A DNA stretch of 64,000 bases from JABMQB01 sp963666575 (GCA_963666575.2 CAXXYG010000006.1:1-64000); one strand, 5' to 3'. Positions 27,130-37,058 are shown, counted from the first letter of the stretch. The notes: generated from the sequence alone by a model not told the origin. Numbers and translations: made by a program.

Positions 27130-27162
27130 GAGCGGGCAACATAAAAGTTGCCCGCTCTTTTT
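27130..27162 (+). terminator. Rho-independent terminator after pgi
   Basis: GC-rich 11-bp perfect stem (GAGCGGGCAAC / GTTGCCCGCTC), six-base loop, T5 tail. Ends the gpsA-pgi transcript. Confidence 0.92.
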
Positions 27163-27187
27163 CATAAATTCACGATTCAATTTTTGC

Positions 27188-27195
27188 TACATTTG
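27188..27195 (+). promoter_or_regulatory. Promoter element touching the DMT transporter start
   Basis: TACATTTG matches TAnnTTTG exactly and ends six bases before ATG at 27201. The transcript would start at or very near the start codon, so the mRNA may be leaderless. Confidence 0.5.
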
Positions 27196-27200
27196 TGGCC

Positions 27201-28115
27201 ATGAAAACTGATTCATTAAAAGGATATGCTTTTGCACTAATTGCCACCCTGGCATTTTCGAATGTTTACATATTTAGTAAGGCAGCCCTCAACGAAATCC
27301 ATTTAACACAGTTTGGACTTTATTGGTTTGCTATAGGTGCATTATTAAGTTTTCTATTTGCCGCAAAAAACAAAAAACTAGGCCAGATAAAATCACTCAC
27401 AAAAAAACAAGTAAAAATCCTGATTACTCTTGGCATACTAGAAATTTTAACAACTACTACCTTTTTTGTTTCAATTAATATTATTTCAGATCCTTCAGTT
27501 ACATCCTTCCTGGGAAATATGTTCCCGGTTTTAGTGACTTTGGGTGGTGTAATAGTCCTGAAAGAAAAATTTGGATGGATTGAATCGGTTGGAGTTTTAC
27601 TGGCTCTGGGGGGGGCTTTTATTATAAGCTACAACGGAGGTACCTCGCTAAAAACCTTCTTTATTAAAGGAACAGGTATTGTATTAATAAATGCTATTTT
27701 GGCCACAAGTGCTACGCTTGTAGTAAAAGTAAATGTAAAAAAACTGAGTCCCGAATTGCTAAACCTGAACCGCACAGTGTGGTTATTGGTGTTTTCTATA
27801 ATCATGTTTTTCATTTATGGGTATTCAATAATTATCCCGGTATCTGTTATAAAAAACATTGCAGTTGGAGCTATACTCGGACCATTTCTTGCTATTCTCA
27901 CGGTTTATTATTCATACCACTATATTGAAGCATCGCGGTCATCGATTGTACAAAGCCTCAAAGGGATTTTTGTATTATTAGGCGCTTTCCTGTTTTTTAA
28001 AACTTTGCCCTTGCCACACCAACTTTGGGGAGGTATGCTAACTGTAACAGGTGTATTAATAATGACCCTGGCCAAATCAGGAGTTTTTAAGCAGAAAAGT
28101 AAATCTATAAGTTAA
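27201..28115 (+). CDS. DMT-superfamily (EamA) transporter
   Basis: 304 residues from ATG 27201; an in-frame GTG six bases earlier lies in the promoter element and is rejected. Ten hydrophobic segments in two EamA repeats (about 5-140 and 153-295). The first repeat ends VTLGGVIVLKEKFGWIESVGVLLALGG, the second has the IEASRSSIVQSLKGIFVLLGAFLFF pattern seen in drug/metabolite exporters. Substrate unknown. Confidence 0.82.
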   Translation: MKTDSLKGYAFALIATLAFSNVYIFSKAALNEIHLTQFGLYWFAIGALLSFLFAAKNKKLGQIKSLTKKQVKILITLGILEILTTTTFFVSINIISDPSVTSFLGNMFPVLVTLGGVIVLKEKFGWIESVGVLLALGGAFIISYNGGTSLKTFFIKGTGIVLINAILATSATLVVKVNVKKLSPELLNLNRTVWLLVFSIIMFFIYGYSIIIPVSVIKNIAVGAILGPFLAILTVYYSYHYIEASRSSIVQSLKGIFVLLGAFLFFKTLPLPHQLWGGMLTVTGVLIMTLAKSGVFKQKSKSIS

Positions 28116-28136
28116 AACTGATAAATGCTGTTTCAC

Positions 28137-28144
28137 TAATTTTG
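28137..28144 (+). promoter_or_regulatory. Promoter element touching start of ATP-grasp-like gene
   Basis: TAATTTTG, exact TAnnTTTG, ends four bases before ATG at 28149. Transcription would start at about the ATG itself. Confidence 0.5.
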
Positions 28145-28148
28145 TTGT

Positions 28149-29369
28149 ATGCTACCTGATATATATTTATTTAATCCAACCTGTGATTTTGCAATTGGGA
28201 ATGGGACTGTTTCGTGGAAACCAAATCAACGATTACAGCAAATGGAATCGGACCTTGCAACATTACCTATGTTTTTTGCAAAACCAGGCGATTATGTATT
28301 CGTTAATAAGATACCTTCCAAAACTTTTATTAATTCATTTAAATCGTTGGGATTTGAATTACCCAATTTTATAACCATCAATCAGGCTCTAAACGACAAC
28401 AACTTTTTAAACTTGCCTAAAGGAAGTTTATACCCCTGGGGCTGGAGTCCAGCCACCCACCATTTACTTAAACCTTTAAAAAAAACATGCTCTTTTACTT
28501 TTTTATCTCAGCCCAATTCGGAATGGCATTCATCGTTGAAAGAAATGTATAGCAAAAAAGCTGTAATAGAACTTTTAAACAAATTATTAGCTTCAGAAAT
28601 TCACGAATATTTATTGCCAACAAATTACATCCCTGAGGTGTGTTCTTCTATTTCAGAAATTGAAAAACTTTATAAAAAATGGGGGAAATTAATGGTAAAA
28701 GCTCCGTGGAGTTCATCGGGACGTGGACTACAGCCTGTTTCCAAAATACCCATCCACCTATCAATAAAAAACCGCATTTTAGGAATAATTAAAGATCAGG
28801 GATATGTTATGGTCGAACCATTATTGGATAAATTATTGGACTTGGCATTTTTATTCAAAGTTGAGAATAAAAAAATAATATACCTTGGAATACAATATTT
28901 TTTCACTGATTCCAAAGGCCAATATCGGGGAAATTACCTAAATGGATTACCTGTTGGCACAAACCAGGCAAAACTCTCCTTTTTAGAAAAAATAAATGAA
29001 AAACTCATCCCAAAACTTTTAGAGACTTTACAAAACAATCCTTTAGTAAACAATTACAGTGGAAATTTAGGTATTGATGCCTTACTCTATACCGAGAACA
29101 ATCAATTTAAAATACACCCTTGCCTCGAAATCAATTTACGTTTCCCAATGAGTTTGATAGCTCAGCGGGTAGAGAGATTTGTGGCTCCAAATAAAAAAGG
29201 TGTTTACAAAACATTTATTGACCAGGAATTATCGTTTGCCCAATTTACCTCTGAAATGAATAAAAAACATCCCCCATTGTATAAAGATAATAAACTGTCG
29301 CAAGGATTTTTCCCTTTAACTGATATAGAAAATTCCGCAAAATTTGGAGCTTATTTATTGGTTGATTGA
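28149..29369 (+). CDS. ATP-grasp-like protein, unknown substrate
   Basis: 406 residues, soluble. The N-terminus LFNPTCDFAIGNG is distinctive. Central to C-terminal ATP-grasp-like features: LMVKAPWSSSGRGL (Lys and a Gly/Ser loop for phosphates), GYVMVEPLLDK (a Glu for the adenine site), and HPCLEINLRFPMSL, where Glu and Asn would bind Mg. These suggest a carboxylate-amine or thiol ligase. I know similar Bacteroidota proteins only as hypothetical. It has its own promoter element directly at the start codon. Assignment of the fold is by motif, not by search. Confidence 0.6.
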   Translation: MLPDIYLFNPTCDFAIGNGTVSWKPNQRLQQMESDLATLPMFFAKPGDYVFVNKIPSKTFINSFKSLGFELPNFITINQALNDNNFLNLPKGSLYPWGWSPATHHLLKPLKKTCSFTFLSQPNSEWHSSLKEMYSKKAVIELLNKLLASEIHEYLLPTNYIPEVCSSISEIEKLYKKWGKLMVKAPWSSSGRGLQPVSKIPIHLSIKNRILGIIKDQGYVMVEPLLDKLLDLAFLFKVENKKIIYLGIQYFFTDSKGQYRGNYLNGLPVGTNQAKLSFLEKINEKLIPKLLETLQNNPLVNNYSGNLGIDALLYTENNQFKIHPCLEINLRFPMSLIAQRVERFVAPNKKGVYKTFIDQELSFAQFTSEMNKKHPPLYKDNKLSQGFFPLTDIENSAKFGAYLLVD

Positions 29370-29468
29370 TAGTGTTCAATAACTTTTATGCAAAGAATCT
29401 GTCCCGAATTCTATTAATTTTCTTAAATTACATAAGTATTTTACGATCATTATAAGGGAGAGATTACC

Positions 29469-30266
29469 ATGGATAATAATACGGAACGAAAAAAACTACC
29501 CAATAAGCTTTACGAAGAAGAATTAAACAAACTTCAAATTGAATTAGTAAAACTTCAGGAGTGGATTAAACACAAAGGATTACGAGTGGTTGTTATTTTT
29601 GAAGGGCGAGATGCTGCGGGTAAAGGAGGAACCATAAAACGAATTACTCAGGTATTAAATCCACGAATATGCAGGGTTGTGGCTCTTGGCACTCCAACCG
29701 AGAGAGAAAAAACACAGTGGTATTTCCAGAGGTATGTCCCGCATTTACCAGCTGCCGGAGAAATGGTATTGTTCGACCGGAGTTGGTACAACCGTGCCGG
29801 AGTTGAAAAAGTAATGGGATTTTGTTCCGATGCAGAATACTGGGATTTCCTACGGTCGTGCCCCAATTTTGAGCGTATGATTATCCGGTCTGGTATAATT
29901 TTAATTAAATACTGGTTCTCGGTAAGTGAAGAGGAGCAGGAAAAAAGATTTGTTTCGCGAATAAATGATCCAACCAAACGCTGGAAATTGAGTCCTATGG
30001 ATTTAAAATCACGGGAATTTTTTCAGGAATATTCCAAAGCCAAAGATGAAATGTTTGCTTATACCGACACAAAAATATGTCCCTGGTATGTAGTAAATGC
30101 CGACAATAAAAAACGAGCTCGATTAAATTGTATCCACCATTTATTATCTATGATCAAATACGATGACCTGACTCCGGAACCATTTGAATTACCTGACAAG
30201 GTTGAAAATAAAGGGTATGTCAGGCCTCCCATCGATGAGATGACTTATGTACCCGATGCATTTTAA
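29469..30266 (+). CDS. ppk2: Polyphosphate kinase 2
   Basis: 265 residues. PPK2 P-loop FEGRDAAGKGGTIKRI at 44-59, Walker B FDRSWYNRAGVE at 102-113, lid Arg residues and the ending of a single-domain PPK2. It moves phosphate between polyphosphate and nucleotides; direction and base preference cannot be read here. A purine-rich AAGGGAG lies 12 bases before ATG, one of few Shine-Dalgarno-like sites in the window. Its TAA overlaps the convergent DUF1338 stop by four bases. Confidence 0.92.
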   Translation: MDNNTERKKLPNKLYEEELNKLQIELVKLQEWIKHKGLRVVVIFEGRDAAGKGGTIKRITQVLNPRICRVVALGTPTEREKTQWYFQRYVPHLPAAGEMVLFDRSWYNRAGVEKVMGFCSDAEYWDFLRSCPNFERMIIRSGIILIKYWFSVSEEEQEKRFVSRINDPTKRWKLSPMDLKSREFFQEYSKAKDEMFAYTDTKICPWYVVNADNKKRARLNCIHHLLSMIKYDDLTPEPFELPDKVENKGYVRPPIDEMTYVPDAF

Positions 30267-31189
30267 TTATCGCGTGTTTTGGTCATGTCGAATAAATGTG
30301 CTGCCTGTTCGCCCAAAAAGCCTGAAAATAATTTTTCTTTGCCATTTTCCGTTATCATGCCCCTTTGAGCTAATTCGTAATAGGCATAAGTCCATTTTAT
30401 ATTTTCAGGATTTCCCTGATCATCAACAACCACAACCTCCTCTTTAACTGCCTGGGTTGCAGATTGCTGTAAAATACTGTCTTTTTCGCCTTCAATAGTC
30501 TCTTTCATTGGGACACCAGCTTTTTTTAATCCTTCACATGTCGATGCCAGATCGGGCCACTCTTTTACTTCATGAAAATTAATAAATGCCGTAAAATGAT
30601 TAATAGAATTGCCATGTAACAAAACCCAGGCTGCATATTGAGAGATATCATTTAATTTTAATATAAACTCTTTTTTGGGAGGGTCCCAGGGCCGCCTAAA
30701 ATAACCTGCCAATTCAGCAATCAATATTTCAGCAGCTTCAATTGGTAAGCTTTTTTTATCATGTAAAATGTTTAACAAATTAATTGCTTCATTTGAAATT
30801 AAATAGGGTGTATCAACAACCGTCTCTGAAATTATTTTTTGAGCCCAATCGGGCAATTCAGTAACTTCCAATTGACTCACAAATATTTTAGGAAATTCAG
30901 GATTGGGATGCTCAAAATGGACTGCTGTTAGTTTTTTCTTCGAAAATTTATAGGAGTCTTTCGGAGAATAATTCAAAAAATTTAAAATATGTTTAATGGC
31001 ATTAATCCCTTCAGGCTGTTCTCCTGTATGCGTATTTAACGTTCGAATAGCAATATGATCATTGATTACTTTACCTCCTTTGGCAATTACTAAATCAACG
31101 TAAGTTTGGGCATAATTTACTCTATGAATATATGCATCCCACAACTCCGCCAGCAACATTTCTGTAATTTTATTCACTGAATAATTCAT
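30263..31189 (-). CDS. DUF1338 family (2-oxoadipate dioxygenase/decarboxylase-like)
   Basis: 308 residues from ATG 31189; the longer frame to 31216 adds nine unlikely residues. Metal-ligand type motifs of the family are visible: NDHIAIRTLNTH (first His), LTAVHFEH, and NHFTAFINF. In Pseudomonas putida the related HglS is an Fe(II) enzyme that turns 2-oxoadipate into 2-hydroxyglutarate in lysine breakdown. Whether this protein uses that substrate is inference. Its stop codon overlaps that of ppk2 by four bases, so the transcripts collide. Confidence 0.82.
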   Translation of the reverse strand: MNYSVNKITEMLLAELWDAYIHRVNYAQTYVDLVIAKGGKVINDHIAIRTLNTHTGEQPEGINAIKHILNFLNYSPKDSYKFSKKKLTAVHFEHPNPEFPKIFVSQLEVTELPDWAQKIISETVVDTPYLISNEAINLLNILHDKKSLPIEAAEILIAELAGYFRRPWDPPKKEFILKLNDISQYAAWVLLHGNSINHFTAFINFHEVKEWPDLASTCEGLKKAGVPMKETIEGEKDSILQQSATQAVKEEVVVVDDQGNPENIKWTYAYYELAQRGMITENGKEKLFSGFLGEQAAHLFDMTKTRDN

Positions 31190-31531
31190 AATATATATTT
31201 TTATACTTAAACACAAAAAATGGCTGCTTTGTTACCAAAATGAATATGTTAAAAAGTATTGTTTATTTATAATTTCCTGTATTTCTTACAAATACACAAT
31301 AATAAAAAACGATTAAGGACTACTTGCTTAAACACAATGCCTTATTTTTCGTATTTTTATTAATACTTTTTACACTATTTATAATTATAAACACATACTA
31401 TCTCAGCAACCAAAAAAGCAGACTCATAAAATATTATGAAGGAAATATGAACTTAACATGACAATTTTTAATTATTTTGTGCTTGTATAATAAAACAGGG
31501 CTGAAACAAAATATAAAACTCTCGGAATATA
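31190..31531. other. Divergent intergenic region, DUF1338 / hybrid kinase
   Basis: 342 very AT-rich bases. No open frame worth calling and no strong inverted repeat. TTATTTTG near 31474 is one base from the -7 consensus and could serve the kinase gene. Confidence 0.35.
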
Positions 31532-34500
31532 ATGGCTAATTTTTTAAAATCAGGTACAACACTTGAAAGGAGTGAAATTGAAAACAAACTTAAAGAGAGT
31601 GAGTATTTGTTAAAAGAGTCACAGCGTATTGCCCGTTTAGGATCTTATCTGTACGATGTAAAAAGTGGCAACTGGACATGTTCAGATGTATTGGACGATC
31701 TTTTTGGCATTACTGATTCATACCGTAAAGATTTTGGTGGTTGGATTCGGATAATACATCCTGATGACCAAAAAAAAATGAAAGATTACCTTACAGAGGA
31801 GGTACTTACTGAACGGCAATTTTTTAATCAGGAATACAGAATAATCCGAATCGATAATCATGAAGAAAGATGGGTACACTGGTTAGGTGAATTAAAAACC
31901 GATGCAAGCGGACTACTTATTTTTTTAGTTGGAACCATTCAGGATATTACTGAACGAAAACAGACTGAAGAAGCACTCCGCGAATCGGAAGAAAAACTAA
32001 GAAACCTTACCGATTCTACAAACGATTTAATTTTCAGAATTAGTAAAAACCAGGTACTTGATTATATAAGCCCAACAATCGAGAAACTATACGGTTACAA
32101 ACCTACGGAGATTGAAGGAAAAAAAATCAACAATTTATCGGCTATAATTGAATTACCCAAAACCCTCGAAGGATTTACTTCATTATTGGCGGGAAATTCA
32201 TTACGGAACTTCGAAATTAATTTTACTGATAGGCACAATAAAATATTTCCAATGGAAATCAATGCCGATCCTATTTATAAAGATGAAAAAATTGTTGCTG
32301 TTCAAGGAATCATGCGTGATATTTCGGACAGGAAGAAAGCTGAAAATCAAGTATTAAAAGAAAGAAACTTAGCCCAAAGATATCTTGATATAGCAGGAGT
32401 CCTTTTAACCGTTCTTGATAAAAAAGGAAATATTGTTTTGATTAACAAAAAAGGATGTGAAATTTTAGAATACAACGAATCTGAAATAATCAATAAAAAC
32501 TGGTTTGATTTATGTGTAGAAGAAAAAAATAAAAACGAACTTCAAACCGTTTTTAATTCAATCATTTCCAATCCGGAAAAATCGTTTGAACATTTTGAAA
32601 ATGATATAATTACAAAATCGGGCAAACAAAAAACCATTTCGTTTAACAATACAATTATTACCGATTCAGAATCAAATATTACCGGAATTTTATCGTCGGG
32701 TGAAGATGTAACTGAAAAAAAACAAGCCAAAGAAGAACTCCAAAATATATTCGATAATTCCTTGGATATGGTTGGTATTGTTGACCTTAAAAACTATTCA
32801 TTCAAAAAAATAAATCCTGCATTTACAAAAATATTAGGTTACGAAAAAGAGGAAATATTAGGTAAACCTTTTTTTACATTTATCCATCCACAGGACCTGG
32901 AAAGAACCCGTGACATGATTGAAAACCACTTAAAAAAAGGCGAAAAAATAACTGATTTTGAAAATAGGTACATTGCCAAAGACGGTACTTTTAAATGGCT
33001 TGCCTGGGTTTCGAACCCAATTATAGATAAAGGTTTATCCTATGAAATTGCACATGATATAACAACCCGCAAAACAGCTGAACAAGCACTAAAAGAAAGT
33101 GAAGAACGTTTTAAATTTGCATTTAAAGATTCAAATATCACTGTTTCGAATCAGGATACCCGCTTAAGGTACACCTGGATATATAATCCGATATCGATTT
33201 ATAAAAAAGAACGAATTATTGGAAGGACAGACGAAGAACTATTTTCGGAAGAAGATGCCTCTGTTATAACCCAATTAAAAAAGGATGTCCTTTCAAGTGG
33301 GAATTCGATTACAAAAATTGTACGGTTTTCAGATAATAATTCATTCAGGTATTGCCAGATAACTATAGAGCCATTATTATCGGTTAAAAATAAAATTATT
33401 GGTATTTCAAGTACATTAACCGACATTACCGACCTCGAAAATACAAAACTCAAAGCTCAGGAAAGTGACCAACTAAAATCTGCTTTTCTAGCTAATCTGT
33501 CGCATGAAATCAGGACTCCAATGAATGCTATTCTTGGTTTTTCAGAGATATTAACCGATGAAGACAGCTCGGATGAAAAAAAATTACAATATTCAGAATT
33601 AATTAATAAAAGCAGTAAACAGTTGCTTCATATTATAAACGATATTGTAGATATCTCAAAAATTGAAGCTGGCCAGATTGATTTACACAAAGATAAAATC
33701 AATTTAAACAATAAACTAAACGAAGTATATACAATTTATAAACCTTTAACAGCCAACAAAGGAATAACCCTAAAAACAGTACTCCCCTTAAAAGAAGAGG
33801 AAAGTGTAGTTTACATGGATTCAACCAAGTTTCTCCAAATAATAAATAACCTTGTGAGTAATGCCGTTAAGTTTACTTCTACAGGTGAAATAGAATTTGG
33901 ATATAAAATTATTGGGGCAAACATTGAGTTTTATGTAAAAGATACCGGATTAGGCATAAAACCTGAATACCAAAATAAAATATTTGAACGATTCAGGCAA
34001 GCTGATATTGAATGGAATGAAAAATATGGCGGAACCGGCTTGGGTTTATCAATTTCGAAGGCTTATATCGAATTAATGGGTGGTAAAATATGGGTTGAAT
34101 CGGAATTTGGTGTTGGTTCAACTTTCTATTTTACAATACCATATAATCCTGTAAAAAACAGTGAACCATCTGAAAGTCCAATTAAAAATAAAGTAAATGT
34201 AATTGACTTAACAGGTAAAACTATTCTGGTAGCCGAAGATAATGACCTTAATTTTTTCCTGTTGAAAGAATTATTATCTAAAACTAACGCTACCCTCATA
34301 CACGGTAAAGATGGATTAGACGCTGTTGAAAAATTCCAGTCGGCTGAACATATCGATATCATTCTTATGGATATAAAAATGCCTAACATGAATGGTTATG
34401 AAGCCATTACAAAAATTCGCAGTATTGATTCCGAAATTCCAATTATTGCACAATCAGCTTTTGCCATGTCGGATGAAACAACAAAAGTACTTGAAACCGG

Positions 34501-34588
34501 TGCTACTGATTTTATTAATAAACCAATTAAACGGAATGTCCTGTATCAGATTATTGCCAAATATTTGAATTTAAAATATGACATTTAA
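31532..34588 (+). CDS. Soluble five-PAS hybrid sensor histidine kinase / response regulator
   Basis: 1018 residues, no membrane segment. Five PAS domains in tandem, about 34-145, 152-268, 281-398, 403-516 and 525-636, several ending in the PAC pattern DITERK or DISDRK. HisKA with phospho-acceptor His658 (NLSHEIRTPMNAILGF), HATPase boxes N (NLVSNAVKF, about 773-781), G1 (KDTGLGI) and G2 (GGTGLGLSIS), then a receiver with AEDND at 901-905, phospho-acceptor Asp947 (ILMDIKMP) and Lys997. No DNA-binding output and no partner regulator adjoin it. Probably senses a cytoplasmic signal such as redox state or a ligand; the signal is unknown. Confidence 0.93.
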   Translation: MANFLKSGTTLERSEIENKLKESEYLLKESQRIARLGSYLYDVKSGNWTCSDVLDDLFGITDSYRKDFGGWIRIIHPDDQKKMKDYLTEEVLTERQFFNQEYRIIRIDNHEERWVHWLGELKTDASGLLIFLVGTIQDITERKQTEEALRESEEKLRNLTDSTNDLIFRISKNQVLDYISPTIEKLYGYKPTEIEGKKINNLSAIIELPKTLEGFTSLLAGNSLRNFEINFTDRHNKIFPMEINADPIYKDEKIVAVQGIMRDISDRKKAENQVLKERNLAQRYLDIAGVLLTVLDKKGNIVLINKKGCEILEYNESEIINKNWFDLCVEEKNKNELQTVFNSIISNPEKSFEHFENDIITKSGKQKTISFNNTIITDSESNITGILSSGEDVTEKKQAKEELQNIFDNSLDMVGIVDLKNYSFKKINPAFTKILGYEKEEILGKPFFTFIHPQDLERTRDMIENHLKKGEKITDFENRYIAKDGTFKWLAWVSNPIIDKGLSYEIAHDITTRKTAEQALKESEERFKFAFKDSNITVSNQDTRLRYTWIYNPISIYKKERIIGRTDEELFSEEDASVITQLKKDVLSSGNSITKIVRFSDNNSFRYCQITIEPLLSVKNKIIGISSTLTDITDLENTKLKAQESDQLKSAFLANLSHEIRTPMNAILGFSEILTDEDSSDEKKLQYSELINKSSKQLLHIINDIVDISKIEAGQIDLHKDKINLNNKLNEVYTIYKPLTANKGITLKTVLPLKEEESVVYMDSTKFLQIINNLVSNAVKFTSTGEIEFGYKIIGANIEFYVKDTGLGIKPEYQNKIFERFRQADIEWNEKYGGTGLGLSISKAYIELMGGKIWVESEFGVGSTFYFTIPYNPVKNSEPSESPIKNKVNVIDLTGKTILVAEDNDLNFFLLKELLSKTNATLIHGKDGLDAVEKFQSAEHIDIILMDIKMPNMNGYEAITKIRSIDSEIPIIAQSAFAMSDETTKVLETGATDFINKPIKRNVLYQIIAKYLNLKYDI

Positions 34589-34730
34589 ATACCTTCGATG
34601 AATAATGCCTACCATTCTACGAACACTAAACATGTAAAATATAATTCTAAACACCGAGTTCTAAAATTTACTATATCCTACGTAATTAACATTGTAGGCC
34701 ATATTCGATTGGTGAAGTAAAATTATTCCT

Positions 34731-36089
34731 CTACAATATTCCAAATAACCAGCTCCCTATTAGCATGTAAATAAAAAGCCCTAAAATATCATTCATTGTA
34801 GTAATAAATGGGCCAGTTGCAAGTGCTGGGTCAATCTTAAACCGATTTAAGATTAGTGGGATAAAAGTACCAAAAACTGATGCAAAAATTATTACAATAA
34901 ATAACGATAAACTAACCGCATAAGTAAGATTTAAGCTATCGGAAAAATAATAATTATAAGCAAAAATAAGGCTTGAGAAAACAATAGCCGTGATAAAAGC
35001 GACCGATAACTCTTTAACCAGTTTTTGACTGGTTGTATGTATATCTTTACCCCCGCTGGCAATTGTTTGTACCACTATAGAAGATGATTGAACTCCCACA
35101 TTTCCTCCCATTGCAGCAATTAACGGAATAAAATATGCAATTTCAGGAATTTGACTCAATGCACCTTCATATATACCCAACACATTTGCGCCTAAAATAC
35201 CTCCTAATAATCCAATAAATAGCCACGGAATGCGTGCTTTTGTTAAAGGCCAAATACTGTCGGTTGATTCTACATCGCCTGTAATACCTGAGACCATTTG
35301 ATAATCTTTTTCAGCTTCTTCGCGAATGATATCAATAACATCGTCAACCGTTATCCTTCCTTTTAACCGGCCAATACTATCAACAACAGGCAAGGCTACT
35401 AAATCATATTTATCAATAATATTAGCAACTTCCTCCTGTGGTGTATCGGTACTTACAATTTTTATATCAGTATTATAAATGTTTGAAATTTTGGTATTGG
35501 TATTAGTTGAAATCAGTTTCTTTAACGAAAGAATGCCTTTAAGAACCCCGGCATTATCAACAACATATACGTAATATATTTCATCAATTTCTTCAGCTTG
35601 AACTCCAATTTCCTTGAGGCAGGTTGACACTGTCCAGTTTTCGTTAACTGAAACCAGCTCTTTGGCCATAATCCCCCCAGCCGTTTCTTCATCGTATTCC
35701 AATAAATCAACGATATCGCCGGCCTGTTCAACATCTTCTATCTCATTTAAAACCGATTGCTGAATTTCTTCATCAAGGTCACCAACAATATCAGCAGCAT
35801 CATCAGAATCCATGTATTCGATAAATTGCCGGGCAATCACTTCAGGTGGCAATGATTTTAAAAACCGTTTTCTATCTTGTTCAGGAAGCTCCAATAATAC
35901 ATCAGAAGCTTTTTCACCGTCAAGCAATAAATAAATATACTGAGCTTCTTCAAGCGTTAACTCTTCTAATATTTCTGCAATATCGGCAGCGTGTAAGTCA
36001 ACTAAAATAAACTGAACCTCCTTTTGAGATTCGTCAATTATCAATTGCTTAATATTGTCAACAAATTCCTTAGTTAATTCGAACTGCAT
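34731..36089 (-). CDS. mgtE: Magnesium transporter MgtE
   Basis: 452 residues. Order: helical N domain with EILEELTLEEAQYIYLLL (about 15-130), two CBS domains (about 135-255), then a five-helix membrane domain. The pore sequence IPLIAAMGGNVGVQSSSIVVQTIASG is the MgtE signature. N and CBS domains sense cytosolic Mg and gate the channel. Five bases downstream of rsmA, so co-transcribed. Confidence 0.95.
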   Translation of the reverse strand: MQFELTKEFVDNIKQLIIDESQKEVQFILVDLHAADIAEILEELTLEEAQYIYLLLDGEKASDVLLELPEQDRKRFLKSLPPEVIARQFIEYMDSDDAADIVGDLDEEIQQSVLNEIEDVEQAGDIVDLLEYDEETAGGIMAKELVSVNENWTVSTCLKEIGVQAEEIDEIYYVYVVDNAGVLKGILSLKKLISTNTNTKISNIYNTDIKIVSTDTPQEEVANIIDKYDLVALPVVDSIGRLKGRITVDDVIDIIREEAEKDYQMVSGITGDVESTDSIWPLTKARIPWLFIGLLGGILGANVLGIYEGALSQIPEIAYFIPLIAAMGGNVGVQSSSIVVQTIASGGKDIHTTSQKLVKELSVAFITAIVFSSLIFAYNYYFSDSLNLTYAVSLSLFIVIIFASVFGTFIPLILNRFKIDPALATGPFITTMNDILGLFIYMLIGSWLFGIL

Positions 36090-36094
36090 AACAA

Positions 36095-36868
36095 CTAATT
36101 TTTAGTGTGGTTTTCGATTTGTATAGCTAAAGAAATAAACATTTCTACACTTATTTGTTCCGGCCTAAGTGTACTAAACTCATCAGCAACATAAAAACCA
36201 TATGATTTTAAAGAATTACGAAGCATTTTCCTACGTTGATTAAATGCAGCTTTAACAACTCTTATAAAGAGGGATTCGTCGCACCCGATACTCACCCGTG
36301 AATTTCGTTTTAACCGTATAACAGCTGACTTAACTTTGGGAGGAGGGATAAAAACATCTTCGTGAACAGTAAATAGATATTCAATATCGTAATATAACTG
36401 GAGTAAAACACTTAAAATTCCATACTTTTTAGACCCTGGCCCTGAGCTGATTCGTTCAGCAACTTCTTTCTGCAACATTCCCACAATTTCAGAAATCTGC
36501 CCTTTTAATTCAACTACCTTAAAAAAAATCTGCGAAGAAATATTATAAGGGAAATTACCAATAATTGAAAAATTGCCACTTGAAAAATCCGACAGATTAT
36601 ACTGAAGAAAATCGCCTTCTATTATATTTTCCTTTAATGCAGGGAAATTTTGTTTAAGAAATTCAACTGACTCTTTATCAATTTCAATGACTTTAAAGGA
36701 GTGAATCTCTTTTTGAAGTAGAAAGTGAGTAAGGACTCCCATTCCCGGTCCAATTTCAAGTACTGATGTTGAAGAATTGATACTGAGGGAATCAACAATT
36801 TTCTGAGCAATATTTTTGTCCTTCAAAAAATGTTGGCCAAGTCTTTTTTTTGCCTGTACATAGTTCAT
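36095..36868 (-). CDS. rsmA: 16S rRNA (adenine(1518)-N6/adenine(1519)-N6)-dimethyltransferase
   Basis: 257 residues. N-terminal KKRLGQHFLKD signature, SAM site VLEIGPGMGVLTHFLL at 36-51, EID acidic loop, and catalytic NFPYN at 105-109. Dimethylates two adenines in the last helix of 16S rRNA, late in 30S assembly. First gene of rsmA-mgtE; a consensus promoter element lies at 36931. Confidence 0.96.
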   Translation of the reverse strand: MNYVQAKKRLGQHFLKDKNIAQKIVDSLSINSSTSVLEIGPGMGVLTHFLLQKEIHSFKVIEIDKESVEFLKQNFPALKENIIEGDFLQYNLSDFSSGNFSIIGNFPYNISSQIFFKVVELKGQISEIVGMLQKEVAERISSGPGSKKYGILSVLLQLYYDIEYLFTVHEDVFIPPPKVKSAVIRLKRNSRVSIGCDESLFIRVVKAAFNQRRKMLRNSLKSYGFYVADEFSTLRPEQISVEMFISLAIQIENHTKN

Positions 36869-36930
36869 TCCTTCCTTGCTCCTCCATTTTAATAATAACT
36901 AAATTCAGGTTTTTATCTTCCAATACAAAA

Positions 36931-36946
36931 CAAATTTATATTTTTG
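36931..36946. promoter_or_regulatory. Back-to-back -7 elements for rsmA (minus) and flippase gene (plus)
   Basis: 36931-36938 reads TAAATTTG on the minus strand and 36939-36946 reads TATTTTTG on the plus strand. Both match TAnnTTTG exactly and they abut without a gap. Neither has an obvious -33 TTTG. Confidence 0.45.
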
Positions 36947-37058
36947 CTATCAAAGTATGGTATTGGGATAAATCAATATTATGTAACGGACGCAAAAATA
37001 CGAATATTTTTTGGTATGTGCCGTTTCCAAAAAACTAAATACACTAAACACTGAAGTT

